A stretch of 64,000 nt of DNA from Nocardioides sp. L-11A (GCA_029961745.1 CP124680.1:682001-746000); one strand, 5' to 3'; counted from the stretch's first letter, positions 36,845-46,309 are shown. Numbers and translations are program-made. Notes: a model not told the origin generated them from the sequence alone.

Positions 36845-37420
36845 TCAGATCGTCGTGCGGTGGAAGTTCTGGAACGACCGTGACGGGGTGGGACCGCGCT
36901 GCCCCTGGTAGCGCGAGCCGTACTTCGCCGAGCCGTACGGGTGCTCGCTCGGCGACGACAGCCGGAAGAAGCAGAACTGTCCGATCTTCATGCCGGGATA
37001 GAGCTTGATCGGCAGGGTCGCGACGTTCGCCAGCTCGAGTGTCACGTGCCCCGAGAAGCCGGGGTCGACGAATCCGGCCGTCGCGTGGGTGAGCAGGCCC
37101 AGCCGGCCCAGCGAGGACTTGCCCTCGACGCGCGCAGCGATGTCGTCGGGCAGCGTCACGACCTCGTACGTCGAGCCGAGCACGAACTCTCCGGGGTGCA
37201 GGATGAACGGCTCGTCGCCCTCCGGCTCGACCACCCGGGTGAGGTCGGACTGGTCGGCAGCGGGGTCGATCGAGGGGTACTTGTGGTTGTCGAAGACGCG
37301 GAAGAAGCGGTCGAGGCGGAAGTCCACCGACGACGGCTGCATCAGCCCGGGGTCGTACGGTTCCAGGCCGATCCGGCCTGCGTCGATCTCGGCGGTGATG
37401 TCGCGGTCGCTGAGCAGCAC
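36845..37420 (-). CDS. dcd: dCTP deaminase, probably bifunctional dCTP deaminase/dUTPase
   Basis: A 191-residue nucleotide enzyme making dUMP precursor from dCTP. The start is the GTG at 37418-37420 ([15 protein letters not shown]), giving the usual length. Conserved blocks are [36 protein letters not shown] and HVTLELAN with the catalytic Glu. The Mycobacterium-type enzyme with this sequence style carries both deaminase and dUTPase activity; bifunctionality here is inferred from that similarity. It is divergent from the SGNH hydrolase gene. Confidence 0.96.
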   Translation of the reverse strand: MLLSDRDITAEIDAGRIGLEPYDPGLMQPSSVDFRLDRFFRVFDNHKYPSIDPAADQSDLTRVVEPEGDEPFILHPGEFVLGSTYEVVTLPDDIAARVEGKSSLGRLGLLTHATAGFVDPGFSGHVTLELANVATLPIKLYPGMKIGQFCFFRLSSPSEHPYGSAKYGSRYQGQRGPTPSRSFQNFHRTTI

Positions 37421-37484
37421 GCCCCGCACCCTACCGGCCGGTGCCGGTTGCGCGTGGCGCCGATCACGGGCGCAGAATGCAGCA

Positions 37485-38258
37485 ATGACGTTCAGCAGGT
37501 ACGTCGCCCTGGGCGACTCGTTCACCGAAGGGGTCGGTGACCCCGACCCGGCGCGCCCCAACGGCCTGCGGGGATGGGCCGACCGGACGGCGGAGGCCCT
37601 CGCCGCGCGCGCGAGCGCGGAGGGCGTCGACTTCGGCTACGCCAACCTCGCCATCCGCGGCCGCAAGCTGCCCGCGATCATCGACGAGCAGGTCGACGCG
37701 GCCCTCGCGCTGGGCCCGGACCTGGTCAGCATCCACGGCGGCGGCAACGACGTGCTGCGTCCCAAGGTCGACATCGACGCCCTCGCGGCGTCGTACGACG
37801 AGGCGATCGGCCGGCTCACGGCCGGCGGTGCCCACGTCGTCATGTTCACCATCGCCGACACCGGCGACAGCGGGGTGATGAAGGTGATCCGCGGCCGGAC
37901 CGCGATCTTCAACGAATGGGCCCGCGAGATCGCGGAGAAGCACGGCGCCACGCTCGTCGACATGTGGCGGATGCGCGGGTGGAAGGTGGCGGAGGTGATG
38001 GACGAGGACCGGCTGCACCTCAACGCCGTCGGTCACCAGGCGATCGCGATCGCGGCCCTCGACGCGCTCGGGGTCGAGCACGACCTCCAGCCGTTCGACC
38101 CGGTGTCCGCGCCGGTCCTGTCCGCGCGCGAGCAGCGTGCCGCCGACCTCGCGTGGGCCCGCACCCACCTGGCGCCGTGGGTGCAGCGCCGGGTCACCGG
38201 CCGCTCGTCGGGCGACGGGGTGGCACCGAAGCGACCGACGTTCCAGCCCATCGGGTAG
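37485..38258 (+). CDS. SGNH/GDSL hydrolase
   Basis: A 257-residue esterase-type hydrolase beginning [16 protein letters not shown], with the nucleophile Ser in block I (GDSFTEG), block III GGGND and the His-containing block [12 protein letters not shown]. There is no signal peptide, so it is cytoplasmic. Substrates of such proteins range over lipids, acetylated sugars and thioesters; none can be read here. Confidence 0.92.
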   Translation: MTFSRYVALGDSFTEGVGDPDPARPNGLRGWADRTAEALAARASAEGVDFGYANLAIRGRKLPAIIDEQVDAALALGPDLVSIHGGGNDVLRPKVDIDALAASYDEAIGRLTAGGAHVVMFTIADTGDSGVMKVIRGRTAIFNEWAREIAEKHGATLVDMWRMRGWKVAEVMDEDRLHLNAVGHQAIAIAALDALGVEHDLQPFDPVSAPVLSAREQRAADLAWARTHLAPWVQRRVTGRSSGDGVAPKRPTFQPIG

Positions 38259-38288
38259 CATCCTCCTCGCTCCGGTTCGCCGGGGTCT

Positions 38289-38361
<73 letters not shown>

Positions 38362-38710
38362 CCGATTGAGTTGCGTGAGCGTGTCGCCAGTCGAAGGCGG
38401 CGCACAGACCCTTCGGGCCCATGCTTGCCTCCGACGCGCTGCGCGCGGGCGACACGCTGCCACGCCGCGGTCGGGTTGGGTGCGTCCAGGCTCGGCAGGG
38501 CGGCACGACGACGTCTGCATGCAGCCATGGCGCCGGCGGCGACACGCTGCCACGCGCGCGGTCGGGTTGGGTGCGTCCAGGCTCGGCATGGCGGGGAGAC
38601 GACGCGCTGCGCGCGGGCGACACGCTGCCACGCCGCGGTCGGGTTGGGTGCGTCCAGGCTCGGCAGGGCGGCGAGACGACGCCGGTGTGCGGCCACGCTG
38701 CCACGCCGCG
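38362..38710. repeat. Gene-free stretch with three direct repeats of about 56 bp
   Basis: Copies begin near 38450, 38540 and 38618, each with the core GCGGTCGGGTTGGGTGCGTC and continuing CAGGCTCGGC. The first and third are extended upstream by a shared GACGCGCTGCGCGCGGGC block. Spacing is uneven (90 and 78). No convincing gene was found in this gap of about 350 bases downstream of the tRNA. It looks like a dispersed or decaying repeat family. Confidence 0.8.
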
Positions 38711-38941
38711 TCAGGCGGGGGAGCGGCGCCCGCGCAGGAAGTAGACGATCGGCAGGATGCCGGCGGAGTTGACCAGCGCCAGCGCGGTCGCCCACACCCG
38801 CTTCGAGCCGTTCACCTGGTCCTCGTCACGGCGCTTCAGGTCGGCGAGCGCGACCGCCTTGAGCGCGCCGTCGACCGCCCCGGTCACGATGATGATCCGC
38901 CGCGTCCGCGGGCTCAGGTCGCTCCAGCGCTTCTTCGCCAT
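38711..38941 (-). CDS. Small membrane protein, PLDc_N-like
   Basis: A 76-residue protein from the ATG at 38939-38941 with an excellent RBS (GGAGGAGAG). It has a basic N-terminus (MAKKRWSDLSPRTRR), a first hydrophobic helix (IIIVTGAVDGALKAVALADL) and a second ending in LVNSAGILPIVYFLRGRR, the pattern of phospholipase-D N-terminal-like small membrane proteins. Function unknown. Confidence 0.85.
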   Translation of the reverse strand: MAKKRWSDLSPRTRRIIIVTGAVDGALKAVALADLKRRDEDQVNGSKRVWATALALVNSAGILPIVYFLRGRRSPA

Positions 38942-39036
38942 GCTCTCTCCTCCGGTCGGGGCCGGTCGGCCCGGTAGCACCAGGGTGCCCCATTCCACCC
39001 GGGCGACGCCGGGCCGATGTCGGGTTGAATGGGGCC

Positions 39037-39813
39037 ATGGCGCACGAGGAGCCACCGCCCTTCACCTTCGAGCCCCGGACCGGCCGTCCGCTCGGGCTGC
39101 TCACCGCGCTGTGCCTGCTCCTGATCGGCGGGGTGTACGCCGGCTACGGCATCGGCTGCACGGTCATCGACGGCAACGACGATGCACCGGCGGCGTACGT
39201 CGCGGGCGACTCGATCGGCCTGGCCGCGATCGGCGGGACGCTCGCGGCCGTGGTCGGCTGGCTGACCTGGTCCCTCCTCGTCGACCGGTACCCGCGCTCG
39301 CTCGGCCAGCTGCACGCCCCCGGCGTCCTGCTCCCCGCGGCTGCGGGCGGACTGTGGCTGGCCGTGATCGAGCTGGGCGTCACCGGGTGGTACGCCGGGG
39401 CCGCCGCCATCGGCGCAGCGGCCGGTGCGCTCACGCTGCTCCTCGCGGTCGCGGCGGCCGCGCGGCGGCACCGGCGCTGGCGTCTGGAACTCGACCTGAT
39501 CGCCCATGGCACCCCCGTGGCGGCCACGGTCGTGGAGTCCGGCCTGGACCCCGACGACTTCGAGGAGGCGTCCAACGTGATCACCACGGCCGTCTTCCGG
39601 TTCACCGGCGTCGACGGCACCGTCTACCGTGTGCGCCGCGGTGTCATCATCCCCGCCAGCGCCCCGCTCGTCGAGGGGCAGCGGACCGTGATCTGGTACG
39701 ACCCTGCGCGGCCCACCGACGACCGGCTGATGGTCATCGGCATCCAGCACGCCCTGCGCTGGAACGTGCCGGTCCCGCGGGTGCGCACCGACCGGCCCGC
39801 CGTACCCTCCTGA
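39037..39813 (+). CDS. Membrane protein, DUF3592-like
   Basis: A 258-residue protein from ATG 39037 (MAHEEPPPF). Four hydrophobic helices lie in the first half, followed by a cytoplasmic beta-rich domain with HGTPVAATVVESG and VEGQRTVIWYDPARP, as in DUF3592 proteins. Function unknown. It ends two bases before the next start codon, so the two are probably co-transcribed. Confidence 0.8.
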   Translation: MAHEEPPPFTFEPRTGRPLGLLTALCLLLIGGVYAGYGIGCTVIDGNDDAPAAYVAGDSIGLAAIGGTLAAVVGWLTWSLLVDRYPRSLGQLHAPGVLLPAAAGGLWLAVIELGVTGWYAGAAAIGAAAGALTLLLAVAAAARRHRRWRLELDLIAHGTPVAATVVESGLDPDDFEEASNVITTAVFRFTGVDGTVYRVRRGVIIPASAPLVEGQRTVIWYDPARPTDDRLMVIGIQHALRWNVPVPRVRTDRPAVPS

Positions 39814-39814
39814 C

Positions 39815-40447
39815 GTGGACTTCACCGGATTCCCCGTCGCGGCACTCGACTTCTACGACGACCTCGAGGTCGACAACACCAAGTCGTTCTGGGAGGCGCA
39901 CAAGTCGGTCTACAACGAGAGCGTGAAGGCGCCGATGGTGGCGCTGACCGACGCGCTCGGCCAGGAGTTCGGCGCGGCGAAGGTGTTCCGGCCCTACCGT
40001 GACGTGCGCTTCGCGAAGGACAAGACGCCCTACAAGACCCACCAGGGTGCGTTCGTCGGCGTCGGCTCGGCGACCGGGTGGTACGTCGAGGTGGCGGCGC
40101 CCGGCGTCCGGGTGGGCGGCGGGATCTACGAGGCGTCGGGAGCCCGCCTCGCCCGGCTGCGCGAGGCGATGGCCGAGGAGAAGACAGGCAAGGTGCTGCA
40201 GCGGATCCTGCGCGACCTGGAGCGCGGCGGCTTCGAGGTGGCCGGCGAGCGGCTCAAGACCGCGCCCCGGGGCTACGAGAAGGACCACCCGCGCATCGAG
40301 CTGCTCAAGATGAGGACCGTGCTCGGTATGCGGTCCTACGGCTTCGAGCCGGTCGTGCACACCGCCGAGTTGCTCGACCGGGTCCGCGACGACTGGCGCC
40401 GGCTGCGCCCGCTCGTCACCTGGGTCGCCGAGGCGATCGCCGAGTAG
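39815..40447 (+). CDS. DUF2461 domain-containing protein
   Basis: A 210-residue protein, almost all of it the TIGR02453/DUF2461 domain. Recognisable parts are FLDFYDDLEVDNTKSFWEAHK-like opening (here ALDFYDDLEVDNTKSFW), FRPYRDVRFAKDKTPYKTHQGAF and GGGIYEASGARLARLREA. The family is conserved in bacteria without a known reaction. GTG at 39815 is the start. Confidence 0.93.
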   Translation: MDFTGFPVAALDFYDDLEVDNTKSFWEAHKSVYNESVKAPMVALTDALGQEFGAAKVFRPYRDVRFAKDKTPYKTHQGAFVGVGSATGWYVEVAAPGVRVGGGIYEASGARLARLREAMAEEKTGKVLQRILRDLERGGFEVAGERLKTAPRGYEKDHPRIELLKMRTVLGMRSYGFEPVVHTAELLDRVRDDWRRLRPLVTWVAEAIAE

Positions 40448-40522
40448 TCGGAGCAGTCCGATCTGTTGCTCGTCCTCCTGGAACGGGCTGCCCACCCGGC
40501 ACACCGCTCGACCAGGTCAGGG

Positions 40523-41692
40523 TCAGACGTTGCCTTGTGACCAGTCCGTCCAAGCAGCAGTGCTGGCCGGCACCGCGATGTCGGTGACCCGAGCAGAGCG
40601 CCCGGCAAGCGCGGCCTCGTGCACCTCGATGCCCAGGCCCGGTCCTGTCGGCACCGCGAACGCACCCCTCTCCAGGTGCTCGAGGGTGAAGGGGCTCGCG
40701 TCGAGGATCTCGTGCCACGGCTCCGCCATCGAGTAGGGGAACTCCACCAGGCGGAGCGTCGTGAGGGCACTGGAGGCGTGCAGGTTCGCCGCGAAGGCGA
40801 CCGGGCCGGCGGCCGAGTGCGGCATGACCGGTACACCGGCCAGTTCGGCGAGCTCCCCGATCCGCACCATCTCCAGCAGCCCCCCGGAGGTGGCCGGGTC
40901 CGGCTGGAGGACGTCGGCACGCCCGTCCCTGATCGCGTGGTCGTAGTCCCCCGCCATGCCGAAGTGCTCACCGTACCCAATCGCCACCGCGGACTGATCC
41001 ACCAGCCGTTGCACGCCCAGGTGCCGCTCCTGGGGGAGGGGCTCCTCGAACATCGAGACCCCCAGGTCGGCCAGGGCCCGGCTGACGCGCAGGGCCGTGT
41101 CCAGGCTGTAGTGCTCGGTGCCGTCCACGAAGATGTCGACCGTCGGCCCCAGTCGATCGCGCACCTGGGCCAGGGTGGCCAGGTCCGTACGCCAGTCCAG
41201 TCCCAGCCGGAGCTTCACCGCCCCCACCCCGCGCGCCAGCCAGGGCTCGAGGTTGTGCACGTGCCAGTCGGCATCGCCCTGGAAGAGGAAGTGGCTGGAG
41301 GCGTAGACCCCGAGCCGCTCCCGGTGGCCGCCCAGCATGCTGCGCACGCTAAGCCCGTCCCGGCGACCCACCGCGTCCCACAGGGCCATCTCGACCGCGC
41401 TCACGGCGTGGCCGACCGGGCCGGCGAGCCCGGGTCGGCGCCGCAGCTCCGACTTCAGCAGACCGGCGACCTGGGGCACCGAGACCAGGCCCGGTCGTCC
41501 CAGCAGCGGAGCCAGCACGTCCTGCACGATCGTGCGCAGCAGACCGGGATGGGCGAACCCGTATCCATCGCTCGCCTCACCGAATCCCGTCACCCCCTGG
41601 TCGAGTCGCACCCGCACCATGGCGTGCGGCAACCCATCGAACTCGAACTCGTACACCCGCAGGTCCTCGACCCTGAACGCAGGCAACGACAT
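40523..41692 (-). CDS. Enolase-superfamily enzyme (mandelate racemase/muconate lactonizing)
   Basis: A 389-residue metal-dependent enzyme from ATG 41690-41692 with RBS GGAGGAGGGGAG. Metal ligands are probably D190 (VDGTE), E216 (FEEP) and E242 (GYGEH). The second-strand motif is KLR (K160, R162) in place of the usual KxK, and H292 in MPHSA with Asp264 in QPDP could form the His-Asp dyad of the mandelate racemase subgroup. So it should abstract a proton next to a carboxylate, as a racemase or acid sugar dehydratase. It is last in a five-gene operon with an importer and a PhnZ-like HD protein; substrate unknown. Confidence 0.88.
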   Translation of the reverse strand: MSLPAFRVEDLRVYEFEFDGLPHAMVRVRLDQGVTGFGEASDGYGFAHPGLLRTIVQDVLAPLLGRPGLVSVPQVAGLLKSELRRRPGLAGPVGHAVSAVEMALWDAVGRRDGLSVRSMLGGHRERLGVYASSHFLFQGDADWHVHNLEPWLARGVGAVKLRLGLDWRTDLATLAQVRDRLGPTVDIFVDGTEHYSLDTALRVSRALADLGVSMFEEPLPQERHLGVQRLVDQSAVAIGYGEHFGMAGDYDHAIRDGRADVLQPDPATSGGLLEMVRIGELAELAGVPVMPHSAAGPVAFAANLHASSALTTLRLVEFPYSMAEPWHEILDASPFTLEHLERGAFAVPTGPGLGIEVHEAALAGRSARVTDIAVPASTAAWTDWSQGNV

Positions 41693-41798
41693 CTCCCCTC
41701 CTCCACTCCGGACCGTGACGAACGAACTCCCCAGCTCCACGCCGCCGGGGCCCAGCAGAGGGGGCGTGGCCGGACCGAGCCGGCCCCGCCCCCAGCGG

Positions 41799-42362
41799 TC
41801 AGAACGAGTTCCTGCGGGACAGGATCTCGTGCACCAACGGCTCGAAGTGCTCCAGCGGGGCACTCACGTAGTCCGGGTCGAACGCGGCCTGGTCGTACTT
41901 GAAGCAGAACTCCTCGGTGTACTCGAAGTACTCGGAGCCGCGGAACTTCTCCCGGGTGTTGCGGTCCCACCCCAGGTGGTGCCAGAAGTAGTACCCCTGG
42001 AAGACGTCATGGTTGGCGACCATCCAGTGGTTCGCCTCGGAGACGAACGGCTTCAGTACCGCCGCGGCGATGTCGGGGTGGTTGGCCGGAGCCATCACGT
42101 CCCCGATGTCGTGCAGCAACGCGCAGAGGATGTACTCCTCGTCCCGACCATCTGCCTCGGCGCGGGTGGCCGTCTGCAGGGAGTGTTCGAGCCGAGTGAT
42201 CGGGAACTCGCCCTTGGCGTCTCCCAGAGTCCGCAACATCTGCAGGGCGTGCTCGGGCACCTTGCTCTGTTCGGTCGCCCAGCCCGGCGTGATGAGGTCC
42301 CAGTCCTCCTTCGTGGACTCGATCATGCTGGTGAACCTGACTCCAGAACTCACAACGAACAC
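41799..42362 (-). CDS. HD-domain protein, putative mixed-valence diiron oxygenase (PhnZ-like)
   Basis: A 187-residue HD protein. Plausible metal ligands in order are H60 (RLEHSLQTA), H84 and D85 (LLHDIGD), H95 (ANHPDIAAAV), H118 (VANHDVFQG) and D157 (KYDQAAFD), the H-HD-H-H-D layout of PhnZ and inositol oxygenase. In PhnZ the residue three after HD is a phosphonate-contacting His (HDIGH); here it is Asp88, so a phosphonate is unlikely. It starts with GTG at 42362; ATG at 42326 is an alternative. Beside an importer and an enolase-type enzyme, it probably performs an O2-dependent cleavage of an unknown substrate. Confidence 0.75.
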   Translation of the reverse strand: MFVVSSGVRFTSMIESTKEDWDLITPGWATEQSKVPEHALQMLRTLGDAKGEFPITRLEHSLQTATRAEADGRDEEYILCALLHDIGDVMAPANHPDIAAAVLKPFVSEANHWMVANHDVFQGYYFWHHLGWDRNTREKFRGSEYFEYTEEFCFKYDQAAFDPDYVSAPLEHFEPLVHEILSRRNSF

Positions 42363-42442
42363 CTTCTTCTCTCACTCATCTGTGGACCTTCGAACGTCAC
42401 TGCCGGCCGCCCGTCCGCGCGGGCCACGGGCCGGCTCCGGCA

Positions 42443-43327
42443 CTACTTGGGGGCCCGGCCGTGGTTGTCCCACCACAGGATCCGACGGCGCAGCAGCGTC
42501 AACACAGCGACCAGGAGCAGTCCCAGCGCGCAGAACATCGAGATTCCGGCCCAGGTCACTTCGAGGTTCGCCTGGGATGCGGCGATGGAGACCATGGCGC
42601 CCAACCCGGCCGCCTCTCCGGCAGCCACGAACTCGGCGACCGCGGCCCCGATGATCGCGAAGGGGATGGCGATCCTCAGCCCGGCGAAGAAGAACGGCAT
42701 GCTCCCCGGGAACCGTAGCCTCCAGAAGATCTCCCACCTGCTCGCGTCGACCACCCGGAGCACGTCCAGCGTGCCCGGGTCCACCGCTCTGAGCCCGGCC
42801 AGGGAGTTGATCAGGATCGGGAAGATCGCCACGATGATGGTGACGATGTACTTGGGCAGCATCCCGAATCCGAAGGCCACGACCAACGCCGGAGCAATCG
42901 CGATCACCGGCGTCACCATGATGACCATCACCACCGGCATGAGAGCGCGTTCCAGAATCTTGAACTCGCACATCAGAACGGCCAACAGATAACCCAGGAC
43001 GACGGCAGCGCCGCCTCCCACCGCCACCTCTTTCAGGGTGACCAGGAGATTGTTCCCATAGGCGCTGGGGTCGTTGGTGATGCTTTCGACGATATTTCCC
43101 AGAGGTGGGATGACGAAGGGGTTCGAGTGGGCCACATATTCCCATGCGATTCCCAGCAGCGCAAAGGTGACCAGGGGCGGAACCCAGAGACCGAAACGCC
43201 AGCGCGCCCGGGCAGACCCCTTCGGAACCGCACTCTTCAGGGTCTTTCCTGCGGCTTTCTCGGCACGTGGTCGACGTGTTTGCTCCAGCTCCACCGTCAC
43301 GCTGGATGCCTCCTCAGTCCTCGGCAT
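42443..43327 (-). CDS. Taurine/nitrate-type ABC transporter permease (SsuC/TauC-like)
   Basis: A 294-residue permease with six or so helices and the EAA-type cytoplasmic loop around AGLRAVDPGTLDVLRVVDASRWEIFWRLRFPGSMPFFFAGLRIA. The N-terminal 35 residues are charged and cytoplasmic. It overlaps the ATPase gene by 14 bases and precedes the HD-protein gene by 80 bases. Confidence 0.94.
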   Translation of the reverse strand: MPRTEEASSVTVELEQTRRPRAEKAAGKTLKSAVPKGSARARWRFGLWVPPLVTFALLGIAWEYVAHSNPFVIPPLGNIVESITNDPSAYGNNLLVTLKEVAVGGGAAVVLGYLLAVLMCEFKILERALMPVVMVIMVTPVIAIAPALVVAFGFGMLPKYIVTIIVAIFPILINSLAGLRAVDPGTLDVLRVVDASRWEIFWRLRFPGSMPFFFAGLRIAIPFAIIGAAVAEFVAAGEAAGLGAMVSIAASQANLEVTWAGISMFCALGLLLVAVLTLLRRRILWWDNHGRAPK

Positions 43328-44120
43328 TCTTCATCACCCTCCTCAGGCCCTCCCGGATCCGGATCTCGTACTCACGGAACTGCGGACTCAGGAACACCGA
43401 TTCGTCCCGGGGTCGTGGCAGGTCGATCTCGGTGATCTCGGCGATTCGTCCCGGTCGAGCCGCCATCAGCACCACGCGGTCCGAAAGCAGGATCGCCTCG
43501 GGAACCGAGTGCGTGATGAACATGACCGACCGCCGGTTGGACTGCCAGAAGTCCAGGAGCCCCAGTCGTTGCTGGTCCCGCGTGATCTCGTCCAGGGCTG
43601 AGAACGGCTCGTCCATGAGCAGGACGGGCGGGTCGAACACGAAGGCGCGGGCAATCGCGACGCGCTGCTGCATGCCACCGGACAACTGGCGTGGGTACTT
43701 GCGCAGGTCCTTCCCCAGGCCGAAGGAGGTGAGCAGCTCGTCGACGTCCAACAGGTTGCGGCCCGCGTTGGCAGCGGTGTTCACCTGGGTGGGCAACAGG
43801 ACGTTGTCGCGTACCGAGCGCCAGGGCAGCAGGGCCGGGGTCTGCGGCACCAGTCCCATCGCCTTGTGGCGAATCGCCTGGGGAACTGCCTCGCCGTTGA
43901 TCGCGACCGACCCCTCGTCGGCATCCAGGAGCCCGGCGATGATGCGCAGCAGGGTGGACTTGCCGCAGCCGCTGGGACCGATCACCGAGACGAACTCGCC
44001 CGGGGCGATGCGCAGATCGACGTCATCGAGAACCGTGACCGGTTGGCCGCGGACGCCGAACCTCTTGGTGACTCCTCGTGCCGTGACCTCGGCACCTGCG
44101 GTGGTCAGCGCCGCGTTCAT
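43314..44120 (-). CDS. Taurine/nitrate-type ABC transporter ATP-binding protein (SsuB/TauB-like)
   Basis: A 268-residue ATPase from ATG 44118-44120. Walker A is GPSGCGKSTLLR, signature LSGGMQQRVAIARA, Walker B VLLMDEPFSALDE and the H-loop FITHSVPEA. It overlaps the binding-protein stop by 4 bases (ATGA), so the importer subunits are translationally coupled. Confidence 0.95.
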   Translation of the reverse strand: MNAALTTAGAEVTARGVTKRFGVRGQPVTVLDDVDLRIAPGEFVSVIGPSGCGKSTLLRIIAGLLDADEGSVAINGEAVPQAIRHKAMGLVPQTPALLPWRSVRDNVLLPTQVNTAANAGRNLLDVDELLTSFGLGKDLRKYPRQLSGGMQQRVAIARAFVFDPPVLLMDEPFSALDEITRDQQRLGLLDFWQSNRRSVMFITHSVPEAILLSDRVVLMAARPGRIAEITEIDLPRPRDESVFLSPQFREYEIRIREGLRRVMKNAED

Positions 44121-45238
44121 TCGCCGGGCCAGATCAGCACGCCGGCAGCGTCGTACAGGTCCGTGACCAGGTCGAAGTCGACCACGGTGTCGAGATCCGG
44201 GATCTCCTTCGTGTCGCTGAACTCCCGAGTCAGCGCAGCGGCTGCCTCCCACTCCTCACGGGTGTGGGCACCCAGCGGCTTGACCGTGCTGTCCCGGATC
44301 CACTGCGACTCCACGGCCCAGGTCCGCTTCTGCTGGTCCAACGGGAACGAGTCGCCCTGGTTGTCCTGGGCGGCCAGCTCGGTCACGTGTTCCACGCACT
44401 TGTCCTCGTTGTCCAGGCAGTACTGGAGCGCCTTCAACGTGGCCCGCATGAAGTCGGCGGCGGTGTCCCGGTGCTCCTCGAGGAAGGTCGAGTTCACCTC
44501 CATCACGCTGTAGGTGCTCTCGACGCCTGCGTCGGCCGGCAGGAACTCGCTGAACTCGATGCCCTGTTCCTTGAGGCTGGCGCACTGACTCGACGCGTAG
44601 GCGATCTCGGCGTCGATCGTGCCGCGGGTGACGATGGTCGGGTCGTAGTTGGTGATCTTGGTGAACTTCACCTTGTCCAGGTCGACGCCGGCCTTGGCGA
44701 GCTGTGCCCGGGCCACCGGGGCGACCTGGGTGAAGTAGCCGAGCCGCTTGCCCTCCAGGTCCTTGAGGGTCTTGATGTCCTTGTGGGCCAGGATGCAGTG
44801 CGGGTCGGTGGTGCCGTAGGTCGCCACCGCGGTGATGTTGTCGGCGTTCACCACGGTGTCCAGGACGCTGGGCGCCGACCCCACGGAGGTGAACTGGGCC
44901 TTGTTGGCGTTGACCAGTTGCTGGCCCGACGCGCCGGCGGTGTTCATCTCGACGTCGAGGCACAGGGCGTCGTAATAGCCCAGGTCTCGCGCCATGAAGA
45001 CGTCCATGATCGAGCCGCTGGCGGCGTAGCTGTAGGACGAGATGTAGGTGATCTTCCCTGCTTCCTTGTTCCGCTGACATGCCGCGTCGTCCGGGGCGTA
45101 GCCCGCGATGTCGGTCGCGCCTTCCACCGGCTGACGGTCCGACGTGTCGGCAGCGTTCGAGTCCGAGCCGCACGCGCTGACGGTCAATCCGAGAACAACG
45201 GTCAATCCGCTGAGCGCAAGCTGTGAAATGGTCTTCAT
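44117..45238 (-). CDS. ABC substrate-binding lipoprotein, NMT1/TauA-like
   Basis: A 373-residue receptor with lipobox VSAC (MKTISQLALSGLTVVLGLTVSACGSD). The mature part has the family layout YISSYSYAASGSIMDVFMARDLGYYDALCLDVEMN and the hinge LKDLEGKRLGYF. Related receptors bind taurine, alkanesulfonates, thiamine precursors, aromatic or riboflavin-like acids. It is first in the operon; 530 gene-free bases lie upstream. Confidence 0.92.
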   Translation of the reverse strand: MKTISQLALSGLTVVLGLTVSACGSDSNAADTSDRQPVEGATDIAGYAPDDAACQRNKEAGKITYISSYSYAASGSIMDVFMARDLGYYDALCLDVEMNTAGASGQQLVNANKAQFTSVGSAPSVLDTVVNADNITAVATYGTTDPHCILAHKDIKTLKDLEGKRLGYFTQVAPVARAQLAKAGVDLDKVKFTKITNYDPTIVTRGTIDAEIAYASSQCASLKEQGIEFSEFLPADAGVESTYSVMEVNSTFLEEHRDTAADFMRATLKALQYCLDNEDKCVEHVTELAAQDNQGDSFPLDQQKRTWAVESQWIRDSTVKPLGAHTREEWEAAAALTREFSDTKEIPDLDTVVDFDLVTDLYDAAGVLIWPGE

Positions 45239-45772
45239 AGTTCCTCACTTGTAGGCAGCGATTGGGTTTGTTGGGTCGCCAAGAAAGGCTCGCGCCCAAA
45301 ATCAGGGCGTCACGAATTGACGTCGCGGGAACGACGTCGAATCAGAGACGGGGTGCCGCGGTCTCAGTAACGGCCGAGAAGGCCCTGGTACTGAGTGGCG
45401 GGTGCGACCCATCGGGGACGAGTCGCAACAGAAGGTGATGTATTCGGATCGACTCCTCTCTGACGTAGCGTCCGTCACGCGCGGATGGCGTGCATTCGAA
45501 CGATCGGATACGTCAGCAGAAGGTCGGTCATCCGGGGCGCTCGGCATCACCGGGACCGTCGATCTACATCTCGACCGCTTGAAGAAGATCATTCACGTCA
45601 AGCGATACGCCATGTTGGCATGCGGGATATAGGGCTGTCAACGATTTCCCGTTGCCCTTGACGTTCGTTTCGCGAAGGGACAAGAGGCGCCAGGTCGCGT
45701 TCGTGAGGACTGGTGTCGGCTGCGCCGCTGGTCAGCTGGCTCGCCGCCGCGATCGCGGAGTGACGGCCGCGG
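45239..45772. other. Gene-free stretch upstream of the ABC operon
   Basis: About 530 bases without a convincing gene. The composition is less GC-rich than neighbours and codon-position bias is weak in every frame. It must hold the promoter of the importer operon on the minus strand, but no clear palindrome or consensus promoter could be picked out by eye. Confidence 0.5.
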
Positions 45773-46264
45773 TCAGCCCCGCACCCGGCGCAGGAAGGTC
45801 GCGAGGTTGTCGGTCAGCCGCTCGACCTGCTGCTCCGGGCCGAGCGACTCCGGCAGCCGGCCCTGGTCACTGACCTTCTTGCCGCGCACGTACAGCGAGC
45901 ACTGCAGGTCCGCGCACATGTAGGTGCCCACGGAGTCGCCGTTCTGCCCGGCCTTCCCGGCGCGCGGCGCCACCATCAGCACCACGCCGCCGGAGCCGTG
46001 CGGGGTCAGGCACAGCCCGCAGAGGTTCTTGCGCGGCATCCCGGCGCTGCCGTCGGTCGCCCGGAGCACGATGCCGTACGGCGCCCCGTCGACCTCGGCG
46101 ACGACGTAGCCCCGCACCCGCGACTGCGGGTCGCGCCAGCCGAGGAAGTCGAGCTGTTCCCACGGCTGCTCGTCGAGGGTGCGCGGGACGTTGAGCCGCT
46201 TCGCCTCGCCCTTCGAGCAGTTCACGAAGGACGCACGGATCTGTTGCTCGGTGAGGGGCTCCAC
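45773..46264 (-). CDS. FBP-domain protein (elongation factor G-binding type zinc finger)
   Basis: A 163-residue protein with a C-terminal treble-clef zinc finger: CGLC (about 82-85) and CADLQC (about 117-122). This is the FBP_C domain found in fusidic-acid-resistance protein FusB, which binds EF-G, and in many actinobacterial proteins without known role. The start is GTG at 46264. A link to ribosome rescue is inferred from the family only. Confidence 0.88.
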   Translation of the reverse strand: MEPLTEQQIRASFVNCSKGEAKRLNVPRTLDEQPWEQLDFLGWRDPQSRVRGYVVAEVDGAPYGIVLRATDGSAGMPRKNLCGLCLTPHGSGGVVLMVAPRAGKAGQNGDSVGTYMCADLQCSLYVRGKKVSDQGRLPESLGPEQQVERLTDNLATFLRRVRG

Positions 46265-46309
46265 GTCGATCCACCCTAGGCGCCCCCGCCACCGATTTTC
46301 CGGGACGGA

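Noticed and set aside
38430..38673. A CRISPR array because of three direct repeats
   Set aside because: Repeats are too long (about 56 bp), spacing is irregular, and no cas gene is nearby.
41799..42362. Naming the HD protein as phosphonate-cleaving PhnZ
   Set aside because: The phosphonate-contacting His position is Asp88 here, and no phosphonate uptake or TmpA-type gene is in the operon.
45402..45632. A 76-codon plus-strand frame in the gene-free stretch at 45.2-45.8 kb
   Set aside because: Weak third-position GC bias and no RBS or recognisable domain.
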